A stretch of DNA of 64,000 nt from assembly GCF_002368095.1 (NCBI RefSeq), contig NZ_AP018227.1, positions 5,233,782-5,297,781 on the forward strand. Direction: 5' to 3'. This DNA comes from Calothrix parasitica NIES-267. Lineage in GTDB: Bacteria; Cyanobacteriota; Cyanobacteriia; Cyanobacteriales; Nostocaceae. The notes beneath the pieces were generated by a model. That model was not told the DNA's origin and did no database searches. It worked only from the letters and a program-made list of their open reading frames with translations. Shown here piece after piece: positions 51,930-61,142 of the stretch (positions are counted from its first letter, which is position 1; every line of letters starts with the position of its first letter). Position numbers and translations under genes: made by a program.

Positions 51930-51968
51930 TACAGTTGCGTCTACTTTAATAGATATCTACAGGAAGAC

Positions 51969-52604
51969 ATGAACCATTCTGACGAGAATTTAATTTCATC
52001 AAGCCAAGGTAATCGCAAAAATTGCCTACATCGTCACACTTATGATGCTCAAGATGGGCAAGAAATGAGTGAGTTTTACAATCGACAAGAAACAAGCCAA
52101 GATAAAAGATTTATTTCTCAGACAATGGGTGAGTCGATGGGAGATAAATATGTCACTGAAAAACTAGGTTATCAAGTAGTGTTTGACGGTGACGAGAAAT
52201 CAATTCCTCAAGGTATTGATGGCTTGTATCGCGATTCAAGAACCAATGAATTGGTAATTGTGGAGTTCAAAGGGCAGAACTCTTGTGAAAGTAAATTACA
52301 AAAGCGCCATGATTGGAGTATTGAAACCTGTAAAAAAATAACTCATTCTCATCCCCCGTATCCTTACAGTCAAGTTTCTGAATACGAACAAAGTTTAGCT
52401 AGGGAGATACTGAGAAATTATGATGCTGGGAAGCGAATCAGGTACGAAGTAATACGCACGGAAATTGACTTAAAGACAAATGAGTTAACGTCCCAATTAG
52501 AAAAGCAAACCTATTTAGAACAAGGCTTAGAACAGTCTTATCCAGTACAAGATATTTCTCAAGAAGGGCTAACTCAGGATATGGATTGGGGTATGAGTTT
52601 GTGA
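51969..52604 (+). CDS. PD-(D/E)XK nuclease-like protein
   Basis: 211 residues. 'MGDKYVTEKLGYQVVFDGDEKSIPQGIDGLYRDSRTNELVIVEFKGQNSCESK' has the classic layout of the restriction-like fold: an early Glu/Asp helix, GIDGLY with the metal-binding Asp, then IVEFKG as (D/E)xK. AGGA precedes the ATG by 5-6 nt. The gene follows the TraD-like gene by 39 bp, so it is in the same transcript. Nuclease plus translocase could form a DNA-processing pair; the C-terminal 60 residues are low-complexity and unassigned. Confidence 0.75.
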   Translation: MNHSDENLISSSQGNRKNCLHRHTYDAQDGQEMSEFYNRQETSQDKRFISQTMGESMGDKYVTEKLGYQVVFDGDEKSIPQGIDGLYRDSRTNELVIVEFKGQNSCESKLQKRHDWSIETCKKITHSHPPYPYSQVSEYEQSLAREILRNYDAGKRIRYEVIRTEIDLKTNELTSQLEKQTYLEQGLEQSYPVQDISQEGLTQDMDWGMSL

Positions 52605-52683
52605 ATTTGCGGGAAATATAATACTTAGGTATAAATCGGGATTATTAGCATAAAGAAATCTTGAACTAATTGCTAGTTTATAG

Positions 52684-52700
52684 TGACTATACTATAGTCA
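52684..52700. promoter_or_regulatory. 17-bp inverted repeat upstream of the CHAT gene
   Basis: TGACTATA-C-TATAGTCA, perfect apart from the central base, 116 bp before the ATG at 52816. It could be an operator for the TPR-CHAT gene. It shares the TATAGT core with the palindromes at 36314 and 37110, so the same XRE regulator is a possible binder. Confidence 0.5.
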
Positions 52701-52815
52701 ATTCTGCACGAATTAAACCATAATTTACGGAATGGGTGGGAAAAACTCTACTCATTCTCTACCCCAAATATTTTTTATTGTCTTAGATAGAAGATTAATT
52801 TCTTGCTTCAAAATC

Positions 52816-55800
52816 ATGTCACAACATTCCTACGCGCAACAACAACTAATTAATTGCCCTTACTGTCAACATCAGTTTGAAGCAGATATTTGGCTAATCA
52901 TTAATATTAAGCAAGAACCAGATTTAGTAAAAAAAATAAAGCAGAATAGTTTCAATCAGCTAAGTTGTCCTAGCTGTAGTGGAGTACTGCAAGCAGTTGA
53001 TGCTCCTCTGTTATTGTATCGACCAGATGACACACCACATTTGTTATTTTCTCCAGCACAAGGAATCAGTCAAGAAGTAAAAAGTCAATTAGTAGAAAGA
53101 TTACGCGATAATTTAGGGATAGAATGGCAAGATAATTGGTTACAAAGATTGCAAGAAATACCTAAAACTTCGTTACCTGTAGTATTTGAACAAGGGTTAG
53201 ACATTGCATTAAAGCAAATACAGCAGAAACTAGAAGAAGGAGTCTCCGGACTAATTGAGAATTTAATTAATATCAATACTGAAGAAGAAAACGAAAAATA
53301 CTGGCAGATTTTAGGTAAACTACTGCAAGCAGAATGGAACTGTGATGGTGAGAGTGAAATAGTTTGGTCGGTAATTGAGCAATATCGAGATAGGTTTAAT
53401 GATAATTTTGTTCTAATGTTACAACAGTGGACAAATCAACAGTTTGCGGAATTATCAAGTCAACCACAAATAGCAGAAATGCTCGCAGAAATATTAGAAA
53501 AACTTTGTGTTAGCATATTCAATTTTTCTGGAGGATGTAGCTCTAGAGAGTACCAGGTGCTTATCACAGTTTCTCAAATTGTTTTGGCGTTTCGCACGCA
53601 AACCAAAAACTTTGAAAAGCAAGCACAAAATTTGAATTACTTAGGCGCTGCCTATCTCTGTTTAGTTGAAAAATCAATAGATGAGGAATCAAATTTACGA
53701 AAAGCGATTTATTCTTACCAAGAATCCACTTATGTGTATAGGCATCTACATTTGAATGAAGACTTATCCACTAGTTTGCATAATCTGGGAATTGCTTACC
53801 GCTATTTAGCGGACATTCCCATAGATGAGGAATTTAATTTACAACAAGCTATTAGCTATCATAAACAATCTGCTGAAATTTGTCAGCAATTGAACTTGAT
53901 TAAAGACTTATCTAATAATTTACTTAATATAGGAGTTGCCTACTGTAAATTAGCCATAATTGGAATAGATAAAGAATCAAATTTGCGAAAAGGGATTGAT
54001 TATTATAAAAAGTCTATCAATATCGCTACGAAATTGAGCTTAACTAAAGTTTTATGTCTGAGTTTACATAATTTAGGCAATGCATACGATGCGTTAGCTA
54101 AAATTGGTACAAATGAAGAATCTGATTTACGAAAAGCGATTGATTATTATCAACAATCTACAAATATTTGTTGGCATTTAGACTTAAAAGAAATTTTATC
54201 TAGTAATTTGAGTTATTTAGGTAATGCTTACAGTAAAATAGCAGAAATTGCCATAGATAAAGAATCTGATTTACGAAAAGCGATTGATTACTATCAACAA
54301 TCTAATGATATGAGAACAGAGTTGGGCTTAGATAAAGACTTTGCTCATACCTTAAATAATTTAGGTTTTGCCTATTTTAAATTATCAGGAATTGTAGTTA
54401 ATGTAGTTGGTAAAGAATTTAATTTACGAAGAGCAATTGATTACTATCAACAATCTGCTGATATGAGAACACAGTTAGGGTTACATGAAGACTTTGCTCA
54501 TACCTTAAATAATTTAGGTTTTACCTACTTGAAATTATCAGGAATTGTAGTTGACGTAGTTGATGAAGAATTTAATTTACGAAGAGCAATTGATTACTAT
54601 CAACAATCTGCTGATATGAGAACACAGTTAGGGTTACATGAAGACTTTGCTCATACCTTAAATAATTTAGGTTTTGTCTATTTTAAATTATCAGGAATTG
54701 TAGTTGACGTAATTGACGAAGAATTTAATTTACGAAGAGCAATTGATTATTATCAAGAATCTGCTGATATATACAAAAAATTGAATTTAGAACAAAATTT
54801 ATCTCATACTTTAAATAATCTAGATACTGCATATTACCATCTTAATAAAATCACTGTAAATGGAAAGTATGGCTCAAGCCAAGATATTGATAATCATCAA
54901 CAATATACTAATATACTAGCAGAAGAAGAGATGACAGATGATACATTAATAGTAATGTTACATCTGGCAAAGAGAATTCGGGTTGCTACGTTAATAGAGA
55001 ATTTAATTCATATTGATATCAAAGAAGTAAACGATGAATACTTGAAAATTTTAGGAGAAATTCTGCAAGCACAATGGAAATATGGTAATGAGAGTAAAAT
55101 AGTTTGGTCAGTAATTGAGCAATATCAAGATAGATTTGATGATAGTTTTATTTTGGCTTTGGAGCAATGGATAAATAGGCAGTTTACAGAATTAGCTGAC
55201 TTTCCAATAGTAGCAGAAATGCTATCAAAATTACTGGAGAACTTTTGTATTAGCATATTTAATTATCCTAAAGGTTGTAGTTTTTATGAAAATAAAGTTA
55301 TTATTGCAATTTCTCAAATTTCTTTAGAATTTCATATCCAAACCAACAATTTAGATAAACAGGCACAAGATTATCATAATTTAGCTTCTGCCCACTGTAA
55401 AATAGCAGAAATTGGTATAGATGCGGAATTAAATTTAAGAAAAGGAATAGATTATTACCAACAATCTGCTGATATTAGAATGCAGTTGGGATTAAATCAA
55501 GATTTATCTTATACTTTAATTTCTTTAGGTGATGCTTATGTTTTGCTGGCTATGATTGGTATAGATGCAGAATCTAATTTAAGAAAAGGAATAGATTATT
55601 ACCAACAATCTGCCGATATTAGAATGCAGTTGGGCTTAGAACAAGAGTTATCTTATACTTTTATTGATTTAGGTATTGCTTACTGTAAGCTAGCAGAAAT
55701 TGGTATAGATACAGAATCTAATCTATATAAAGCAATTGATTACCATCAACAATCTGCTAATATCTCTACAAAATTGGGGTTAGATATAAACTTATTTTAC

Positions 55801-58776
55801 TTGCGTGGTTTAGGAAGCACCTACTTTAGCTTAGCGGAAATTGGTATAGATATAGAATCTAATCTATATAAAGCAATTGATTACCATCAACAATCTGTTA
55901 ATATCTCTACAAAATTGGGTTTCAGTAAAATTTTATCTGAAACTTTTAATAGTTTGGGTATCGCCTATTTTAGGGTAGCCGAATTTGGTATAGATGAAGA
56001 ATCTAATTTATATAAGGCAATTGATTATTTCCAGCAATCGGCTAATATTTATAAACAGTTGAAGTTGGATTTTGGCTTATCTTATGTTTTAAATAATTTA
56101 GGTCATATATACTGTGAATTAGCGGAGAATGGCATAGATGTTAAATTCAATTTAAAAGAATCAATTGATTACTGCCAGCAATCTGCTGATATTTGTACAC
56201 AATTGGGATTACATAACAATTTATCTTTTTCTTTAATGGGTTTGGGTCATGCTTACTTTACTCAAGCCAGAATTGGAATGAATATGGAAGCAAATTTACA
56301 AAAAGCGATTAATTATTATCAGCAATCTGCTGATATTAAAACTAACTTAGGTTCAATAAAAGACTTATCTTTTGTTTTAATTAATTTAGGATTCGCTTAT
56401 CGTGACTTAAGCAAATTTGGTATAGAAAGAGAGTACAATTTGTATCAGGCAGTTAATGCACATCAACAATCTATACATATTTGTAAGCAGTTAGAACTAA
56501 ATTATTATTTGTCTATTTCTTTGAATCATTTAGGGGTTAATTACATTGAATTAGCGGAGAATGGCATAGATGTACAATCTAATCTGTATAAAGGAATTGA
56601 TTATTATCAACAATCTGCTGATATCTGTATACGGTTGGCTTTAGATAGAAACTTAATTTTGGTTTTAAATAATTTAGGCAATGCATATATTAAAGTAGCC
56701 GCAATTAGTTTAGACAAAAAACAATACTTAATAAAAGCTTTCAATGCTTGTCAAAAATCTACTGATATTTGCATACAGTTAGGTTTAAATAAACATTTAT
56801 CTAATTCTTTGAGTAATTTAGGATGTGTATATTATGAATTAACGGAAATTGGTATAAATAATGAATATAATTTGCTTAAAGCAATGGATTGTTTTCGTCA
56901 AGCATTAGATTTACTTAAATCTAAGCATCTCCCAATTGATTGTCTAAAAAGTGGGTGCCGCCTGGGAAATCTAGCTTTTAAACAAGGATGGTGGAAAATA
57001 GCTTTAGAAGGCTATGAAATAGCTGTTTCGGCTGTTGAACAAATTCGTCGTTGGGGTAAGGATGATAAACATCGTCAGGAAATTCTAGCAGAAGGTATTA
57101 GTATTTATGATCGAGCATTGCAATGTTACATTAACTTAGGTGAATATCAGCAAGCTATTTTACTTACAGAACGTGCCCGTTCCAGGCACTTAGTAGAGTT
57201 AATATATAGCAATGACCTGTACAAGTATGAAGAAATTGACCCGACAATTCAACCATACTTAGAAGAATATGAAAACATCCAATCACAAATCAATATAAAG
57301 CAGCTTCAAGAGCAGAGTGATAACTTTAATAAAGTTATTTCTGCGAATAAAAAATTAACACGTACCGAGACATCCTTTGAAGAATTAGAAGTTACTTTAG
57401 AAAATCTACACAAACAGAAAGATGAAATTTGGTTAGAAATCAGAAAGCGCGACAAAGTTCTAGCAGATGGGTTAGAAGTTCCTTATCTGAGTTTCGATTC
57501 ACTTCAAAAATTAATAGCCAATTCTCCCAAAACTGCGCTTCTTAGTTTTTACAGTACCGAAGAACAAACCTATATCTTTGTGTTACGTCATTGTCAAAGT
57601 AATACACGCACTTCTTATGAAATATCTCTACAATTACATATTTGTAAAAATGAAGATTATGAAAACTTACAAAACTTTGTCCGCAAACAATGGCTAAATC
57701 CTTACAAAGAATTTAAACAGGAAGCTAGCCAAAATTGGTTGCAACCCGAACAAATAGAAACAACTCTTCAGAAAGTCGCGGATAAATTAAATATTAACGA
57801 TTTGATTGACAATCACCTACAAAATATCGAAGAATTAATTCTCATTCCCCACATTTTCTTACATTTAATTCCCTTCGCTGCTTTACCTGTTAATTCGGTT
57901 GAATCTTCTACAGATGAAAGAAGCTTACCTCAGAAGTATCTCAGCGATTTATTTTATCTGCGAGTTGTTCCCAGTGCTCAAATTCTCAGCTATTGTCAAG
58001 AAAGAGAAGAAAACAATCCCTATCCAATTGTTGAAGGCAAAAAATATGCCACAATTGAGAATGCCACCGACAATTTATGCATGGCAAGTTACGAATGCGA
58101 ACAAATTTCTCAGTTATTAGGGATTCCTGAAATACAGCGCTTCATCGGAAAACAAAACGCTATCATTAAGAACTACCGTGGACTGACTCAAAATCCCGAA
58201 CTACGGGGATTACACTCTAGTCATCATGCTGTTTCGGTATTAGATAAACCCTTAGAGTCCGCTTTAAATTTAGGTGATGGTTCGCTTACTTTGGGACAGC
58301 TAATAAGTCCAGGTTGGCGGATGCCACATTTAGTAGAAATATTCCTTTCCTGCTGTGAAACAAACCTAGGCAATCCTAATATTACCGACGATATTCTTAC
58401 GCTATCAACAGGTTTTTTATGTGCTGGTGCTAGAAGTGTAATTAGTACTCTGTGGTCGGTAAATGATTTAGCTACGGCTTTCTTCTGCCTATTTTATTAC
58501 CAATATCGTAAGAATGGAGAAAACCGTTCCAAAGCTATTCAACTCGCGCAACAAGACCTCCGGAGTAAAACTGGCGAAGAACTAGATGCTCAATTCAAAG
58601 TTAAACAAATTGACAAATATCTTTTTAAACTTCAACAACAAGCTCCAGAACAGTCTGCTATAGAAAAAATAGACTGTATCCGAGGCGACCTCAAGGAAAT
58701 AAAAAAATTCCCTAAGCAGAAAATTTTTGAGTCTCCATATTATTGGGCAGGCTTTGTATGTCAGGGTTTGCGCTGA
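52816..58776 (+). CDS. CpXC-TPR-CHAT giant protease
   Basis: About 1986 residues from the ATG at 52816 (an upstream in-frame ATG at 52732 gives 28 more residues of unlikely sequence). The N-terminus has a CpXC-type zinc ribbon ('CPYCQHQFEAD…CPSCSG'). Next come some two dozen TPR units of ~48 residues ('AIDYYQQSADI…LG…LS..LNNLGxAY..LAEIGID'). The cap-plus-TPR region is internally duplicated (start at 53251 and again at 54991). The C-terminal ~350 residues are a CHAT caspase-like domain with catalytic-type His ('LHSSHHA', nt ~58210) and Cys ('FLSCCET', nt ~58345). TPR-CHAT proteases are activated by partner contact in defence systems such as Craspase. Here no CRISPR is present. Confidence 0.92.
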   Translation: MSQHSYAQQQLINCPYCQHQFEADIWLIINIKQEPDLVKKIKQNSFNQLSCPSCSGVLQAVDAPLLLYRPDDTPHLLFSPAQGISQEVKSQLVERLRDNLGIEWQDNWLQRLQEIPKTSLPVVFEQGLDIALKQIQQKLEEGVSGLIENLININTEEENEKYWQILGKLLQAEWNCDGESEIVWSVIEQYRDRFNDNFVLMLQQWTNQQFAELSSQPQIAEMLAEILEKLCVSIFNFSGGCSSREYQVLITVSQIVLAFRTQTKNFEKQAQNLNYLGAAYLCLVEKSIDEESNLRKAIYSYQESTYVYRHLHLNEDLSTSLHNLGIAYRYLADIPIDEEFNLQQAISYHKQSAEICQQLNLIKDLSNNLLNIGVAYCKLAIIGIDKESNLRKGIDYYKKSINIATKLSLTKVLCLSLHNLGNAYDALAKIGTNEESDLRKAIDYYQQSTNICWHLDLKEILSSNLSYLGNAYSKIAEIAIDKESDLRKAIDYYQQSNDMRTELGLDKDFAHTLNNLGFAYFKLSGIVVNVVGKEFNLRRAIDYYQQSADMRTQLGLHEDFAHTLNNLGFTYLKLSGIVVDVVDEEFNLRRAIDYYQQSADMRTQLGLHEDFAHTLNNLGFVYFKLSGIVVDVIDEEFNLRRAIDYYQESADIYKKLNLEQNLSHTLNNLDTAYYHLNKITVNGKYGSSQDIDNHQQYTNILAEEEMTDDTLIVMLHLAKRIRVATLIENLIHIDIKEVNDEYLKILGEILQAQWKYGNESKIVWSVIEQYQDRFDDSFILALEQWINRQFTELADFPIVAEMLSKLLENFCISIFNYPKGCSFYENKVIIAISQISLEFHIQTNNLDKQAQDYHNLASAHCKIAEIGIDAELNLRKGIDYYQQSADIRMQLGLNQDLSYTLISLGDAYVLLAMIGIDAESNLRKGIDYYQQSADIRMQLGLEQELSYTFIDLGIAYCKLAEIGIDTESNLYKAIDYHQQSANISTKLGLDINLFYLRGLGSTYFSLAEIGIDIESNLYKAIDYHQQSVNISTKLGFSKILSETFNSLGIAYFRVAEFGIDEESNLYKAIDYFQQSANIYKQLKLDFGLSYVLNNLGHIYCELAENGIDVKFNLKESIDYCQQSADICTQLGLHNNLSFSLMGLGHAYFTQARIGMNMEANLQKAINYYQQSADIKTNLGSIKDLSFVLINLGFAYRDLSKFGIEREYNLYQAVNAHQQSIHICKQLELNYYLSISLNHLGVNYIELAENGIDVQSNLYKGIDYYQQSADICIRLALDRNLILVLNNLGNAYIKVAAISLDKKQYLIKAFNACQKSTDICIQLGLNKHLSNSLSNLGCVYYELTEIGINNEYNLLKAMDCFRQALDLLKSKHLPIDCLKSGCRLGNLAFKQGWWKIALEGYEIAVSAVEQIRRWGKDDKHRQEILAEGISIYDRALQCYINLGEYQQAILLTERARSRHLVELIYSNDLYKYEEIDPTIQPYLEEYENIQSQINIKQLQEQSDNFNKVISANKKLTRTETSFEELEVTLENLHKQKDEIWLEIRKRDKVLADGLEVPYLSFDSLQKLIANSPKTALLSFYSTEEQTYIFVLRHCQSNTRTSYEISLQLHICKNEDYENLQNFVRKQWLNPYKEFKQEASQNWLQPEQIETTLQKVADKLNINDLIDNHLQNIEELILIPHIFLHLIPFAALPVNSVESSTDERSLPQKYLSDLFYLRVVPSAQILSYCQEREENNPYPIVEGKKYATIENATDNLCMASYECEQISQLLGIPEIQRFIGKQNAIIKNYRGLTQNPELRGLHSSHHAVSVLDKPLESALNLGDGSLTLGQLISPGWRMPHLVEIFLSCCETNLGNPNITDDILTLSTGFLCAGARSVISTLWSVNDLATAFFCLFYYQYRKNGENRSKAIQLAQQDLRSKTGEELDAQFKVKQIDKYLFKLQQQAPEQSAIEKIDCIRGDLKEIKKFPKQKIFESPYYWAGFVCQGLR
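54418..54876 (+). repeat. Three tandem 153-bp near-identical TPR-coding repeats
   Basis: Copies begin at 54418, 54571 and 54724 (153 bp = 51 codons) and differ at only a few positions in the first two-thirds. This is a recent expansion within the CHAT gene; its unit length (51 aa) exceeds the usual ~48-aa repeat of the rest of the protein. Confidence 0.85.
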
Positions 58777-58813
58777 TTTACCTTCATCGGAGTAGATTGA
58801 TAATTCCTCCCTC

Positions 58814-58860
58814 ATGTCATAAAAATGCAAAATTGAAATGCTCCTCTGCGATACATAAAT
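58814..58860 (+). promoter_or_regulatory. Shared 43-bp promoter element, copy 2
   Basis: Identical to 49972-50014 over 58814-58856. TTGAAA (58832-58837) and TAAATA (58855-58860) are again 17 bp apart. The vWA lipoprotein gene starts 28 bp after the -10 element, so its leader is short. It lies just after the CHAT gene stop (58776), giving the lipoprotein gene its own start of transcription. Confidence 0.75.
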
Positions 58861-58888
58861 AGAAGGAACATAAAACCGGGGTTTTAGT

Positions 58889-59842
58889 ATGCCATCGTAT
58901 CGCTTTGCTAATCTTACTTTTTTAGGTGTGTTGCTAATAGCTAGCTTAACTGTAAGCGGTTGTAGTAATTCCTCTAATGCTTCCACTGATGCGAAATATG
59001 CAGAATCGTTAGAGATGTACAAGGAAGCAAAATCCACAACTGAAAAGATTTCAGTAACACAGAATAGAGTCTTCATGGCTGTAGATAATAGTGGGAGTAT
59101 GCAAACTGCTCGTACAGATGCTCCCAAAATTTCTCATGTGCTACCAGCATTAGATTCGTTAAGTCGCACTGGAGGTAATTTTGGAATGAGTACTATTTGT
59201 AGTCAAAGCAATAAGCCTTTGCTTAGGGTAACTCTTTCAGCACCTCCCTCTCTTTCTAAAGATATTTCTAACCGTCTCGATGAGCTATCTAACGATGATA
59301 CAAAAGCAGAAGAAGAGGCCGAGGAGAAACCGAGGAAAAACCCATTTAAGGTAAAAAAGAAGAAGAAAGAGTTCAAAGAAAAGATGCCCAAAGTTTTAGA
59401 AGAGATTCGTGAACTAGAAAAGCAATTTGAAGAAAATTATAAAAAGAATCGCGCATTAGTAAAAGGTTTTCAACCTAAGTTGAAGAAGATTTTAAATCAG
59501 CCACGTAGTTGTAAGTTTACAGATATAAAAAGTTCTATCAATAGAGCTAACTTGTTTCTTAATGAACCGAATACATCAGAAACTAACAATATTCGTAAGT
59601 TTGCTGTATTCATTACAGATGGTCAACATGAGGTTGAACCAAAAAACTCTAAGCAGGCAACAAAAATACAAATAAAGAAAGAACATGTTTTCTTAGTTAA
59701 TGGCAGTAGTGACATTGGAATTTTTAGCTCGATTCCTCACAAAAGATTTGAAGCACCTAGTCCTGCTTTTAAAGTATTAGTTGATTTGATGAGCAAGAAA
59801 GAAGACATGGAAAAACAACAGTCAGAAAGAAAAAATAAGTGA
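58889..59842 (+). CDS. vWA-domain lipoprotein
   Basis: 317 residues. The signal peptide ends in a lipobox 'LTVSGC', so it is a lipoprotein. A von Willebrand A-like domain begins at ~65 ('RVFMAVDNSGSM' = MIDAS D-x-S-x-S) and continues to 'NIRKFAVFITDGQHEVEP'. Between them a charged helical insert (~130-190, Lys/Glu-rich) probably forms a coiled coil. vWA proteins often act with MoxR-type AAA ATPases. The gene has promoter copy 2 immediately upstream and is followed by a polytopic membrane protein gene. Confidence 0.85.
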   Translation: MPSYRFANLTFLGVLLIASLTVSGCSNSSNASTDAKYAESLEMYKEAKSTTEKISVTQNRVFMAVDNSGSMQTARTDAPKISHVLPALDSLSRTGGNFGMSTICSQSNKPLLRVTLSAPPSLSKDISNRLDELSNDDTKAEEEAEEKPRKNPFKVKKKKKEFKEKMPKVLEEIRELEKQFEENYKKNRALVKGFQPKLKKILNQPRSCKFTDIKSSINRANLFLNEPNTSETNNIRKFAVFITDGQHEVEPKNSKQATKIQIKKEHVFLVNGSSDIGIFSSIPHKRFEAPSPAFKVLVDLMSKKEDMEKQQSERKNK

Positions 59843-59907
59843 ACTCAATCACATAAAGAATAACCTCTGTTAAGAATACAAAAATTGACGATGCTTTGAA
59901 AATTTTC

Positions 59908-61011
59908 ATGAAGTTTTTAAATAATATTCAAGCTATGTTTCGGAAAATACAAGCTAAGAAATACAAGCAAACATCTGAGCAGAAATTAGACCGTGATATT
60001 GACAAGATAGAAATCCATAGTCAAAAAGGTATCGCTGCTCAAGAAAAAATGGGAATGATGGAAGATAAATTAAATATACACAAGAAGTCCTATCCAGAAT
60101 TTGTGAATGTAGACCCTTCGCATCATTGCATCGTTATTATCGCAGTAGTAGGTGTTATCTTAAGTAACTATTCGTTGACTCGTACTTCACTTAGTACTAT
60201 TCTCGATAACTATGGTGATAAAAATACTTGGTTTCCTGTTGTTTTTCCCATCTTTTTAATATCTTTTGAGCTTCTTTTTGCAATAGTTCATCCTAATCTT
60301 ACTCAACAAACAACCGATAAAATAGAAAAGATTAAGACAGAAAATAATAAAAATTGGATAATTCAAATTTTTTTGTGTTCTTTTTTATTGTATGTTTTGC
60401 GATTTGTAATGGGGATAATGGTTCTTATTACACCAATTTTTCTCCTTGCCACAATTATTGCCGCAGACGGTTTCAATTCCACTCATGAATTTATTAACTC
60501 TTCTGGTTTAATGTTTCTAGCAGTAGTAACCGATTTTGTAATCGTCATTGCTGGGGAGAGGATATTGAAATCAATAGCTTTTGTTGTATTTCATTGCAAG
60601 CGTTGGCAAATTCAAGGCAAAATTGATAAATATCAAAAAAGCTCCAGAACATCTGCGGGAAAAGCTTTACGTTCTTTAAGACGATATCGTCAGGCTTTGG
60701 GACAATACAATCGTAATTTACAAGAATACAATCAAGAATACAGTCAGCAGAACAATCCAATTCCTGATATGGAGGAAGTTCAATTTAGACCAGATATAGC
60801 AAATTTCCTGAATCAGGGGATGGATATTCAGGAGAATCAAAGGACATTTCCTCCTCCCCAACAACCACAAGACCAATATCGAGCCACAAATACTCCTCCC
60901 TCAAATAATCCTGTTGATACAAATCGAGAAGAGATTGATGAACCAGAAACAGAACCTAACTACTTTGATTTGAATATTCGCGATGCAGAGCGAGAGGTTG
61001 ACGGAGATTAA
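59908..61011 (+). CDS. Polytopic membrane protein with C-terminal coiled-coil/disordered tail
   Basis: About 367 residues from ATG 59908 (in-frame TTG at 59896 is the alternative). A charged N-terminal helical region (1-65) precedes four hydrophobic helices ('HHCIVIIAVVGVILSNYSL', 'WFPVVFPIFLISFELLFAIV', 'WIIQIFLCSFLLYVLRFVMGIMVLITPIFLLATIIA', 'LMFLAVVTDFVIVIAGERIL'). A basic helical stretch and a Pro/Gln/Asn/Asp-rich tail follow. I do not recognise the family. Following the vWA lipoprotein directly, it may be its membrane partner. Confidence 0.75.
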   Translation: MKFLNNIQAMFRKIQAKKYKQTSEQKLDRDIDKIEIHSQKGIAAQEKMGMMEDKLNIHKKSYPEFVNVDPSHHCIVIIAVVGVILSNYSLTRTSLSTILDNYGDKNTWFPVVFPIFLISFELLFAIVHPNLTQQTTDKIEKIKTENNKNWIIQIFLCSFLLYVLRFVMGIMVLITPIFLLATIIAADGFNSTHEFINSSGLMFLAVVTDFVIVIAGERILKSIAFVVFHCKRWQIQGKIDKYQKSSRTSAGKALRSLRRYRQALGQYNRNLQEYNQEYSQQNNPIPDMEEVQFRPDIANFLNQGMDIQENQRTFPPPQQPQDQYRATNTPPSNNPVDTNREEIDEPETEPNYFDLNIRDAEREVDGD

Positions 61012-61016
61012 GACTA

Positions 61017-61115
61017 ATGATTAAGAATTGGTGGTTTTTTATCCGTCCCCCTCCTGACGATTTCTCTATTCATCCTAAGAATGAAAAGACTTTCAGACCA
61101 CACCCAAGCATATAA
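61017..61115 (+). CDS. Possible small protein, 32 aa
   Basis: ATG at 61017, five bases after the previous stop, to TAA at 61113-61115: a 32-residue basic peptide beginning MIKNWWFFIRPPPDDF. A GGAG lies about 10 nt upstream. It fills the gap between the membrane protein and the 280-aa gene. Coding status is uncertain. Confidence 0.35.
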   Translation: MIKNWWFFIRPPPDDFSIHPKNEKTFRPHPSI

Positions 61116-61142
61116 ATTCAAGGTATTTTAGGAGTCAATACA

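Noticed and set aside
52732-52815. Upstream start for the CHAT protein
   Set aside because: The 28 extra residues are unlike a domain start, and the second Met directly precedes the zinc-ribbon region.
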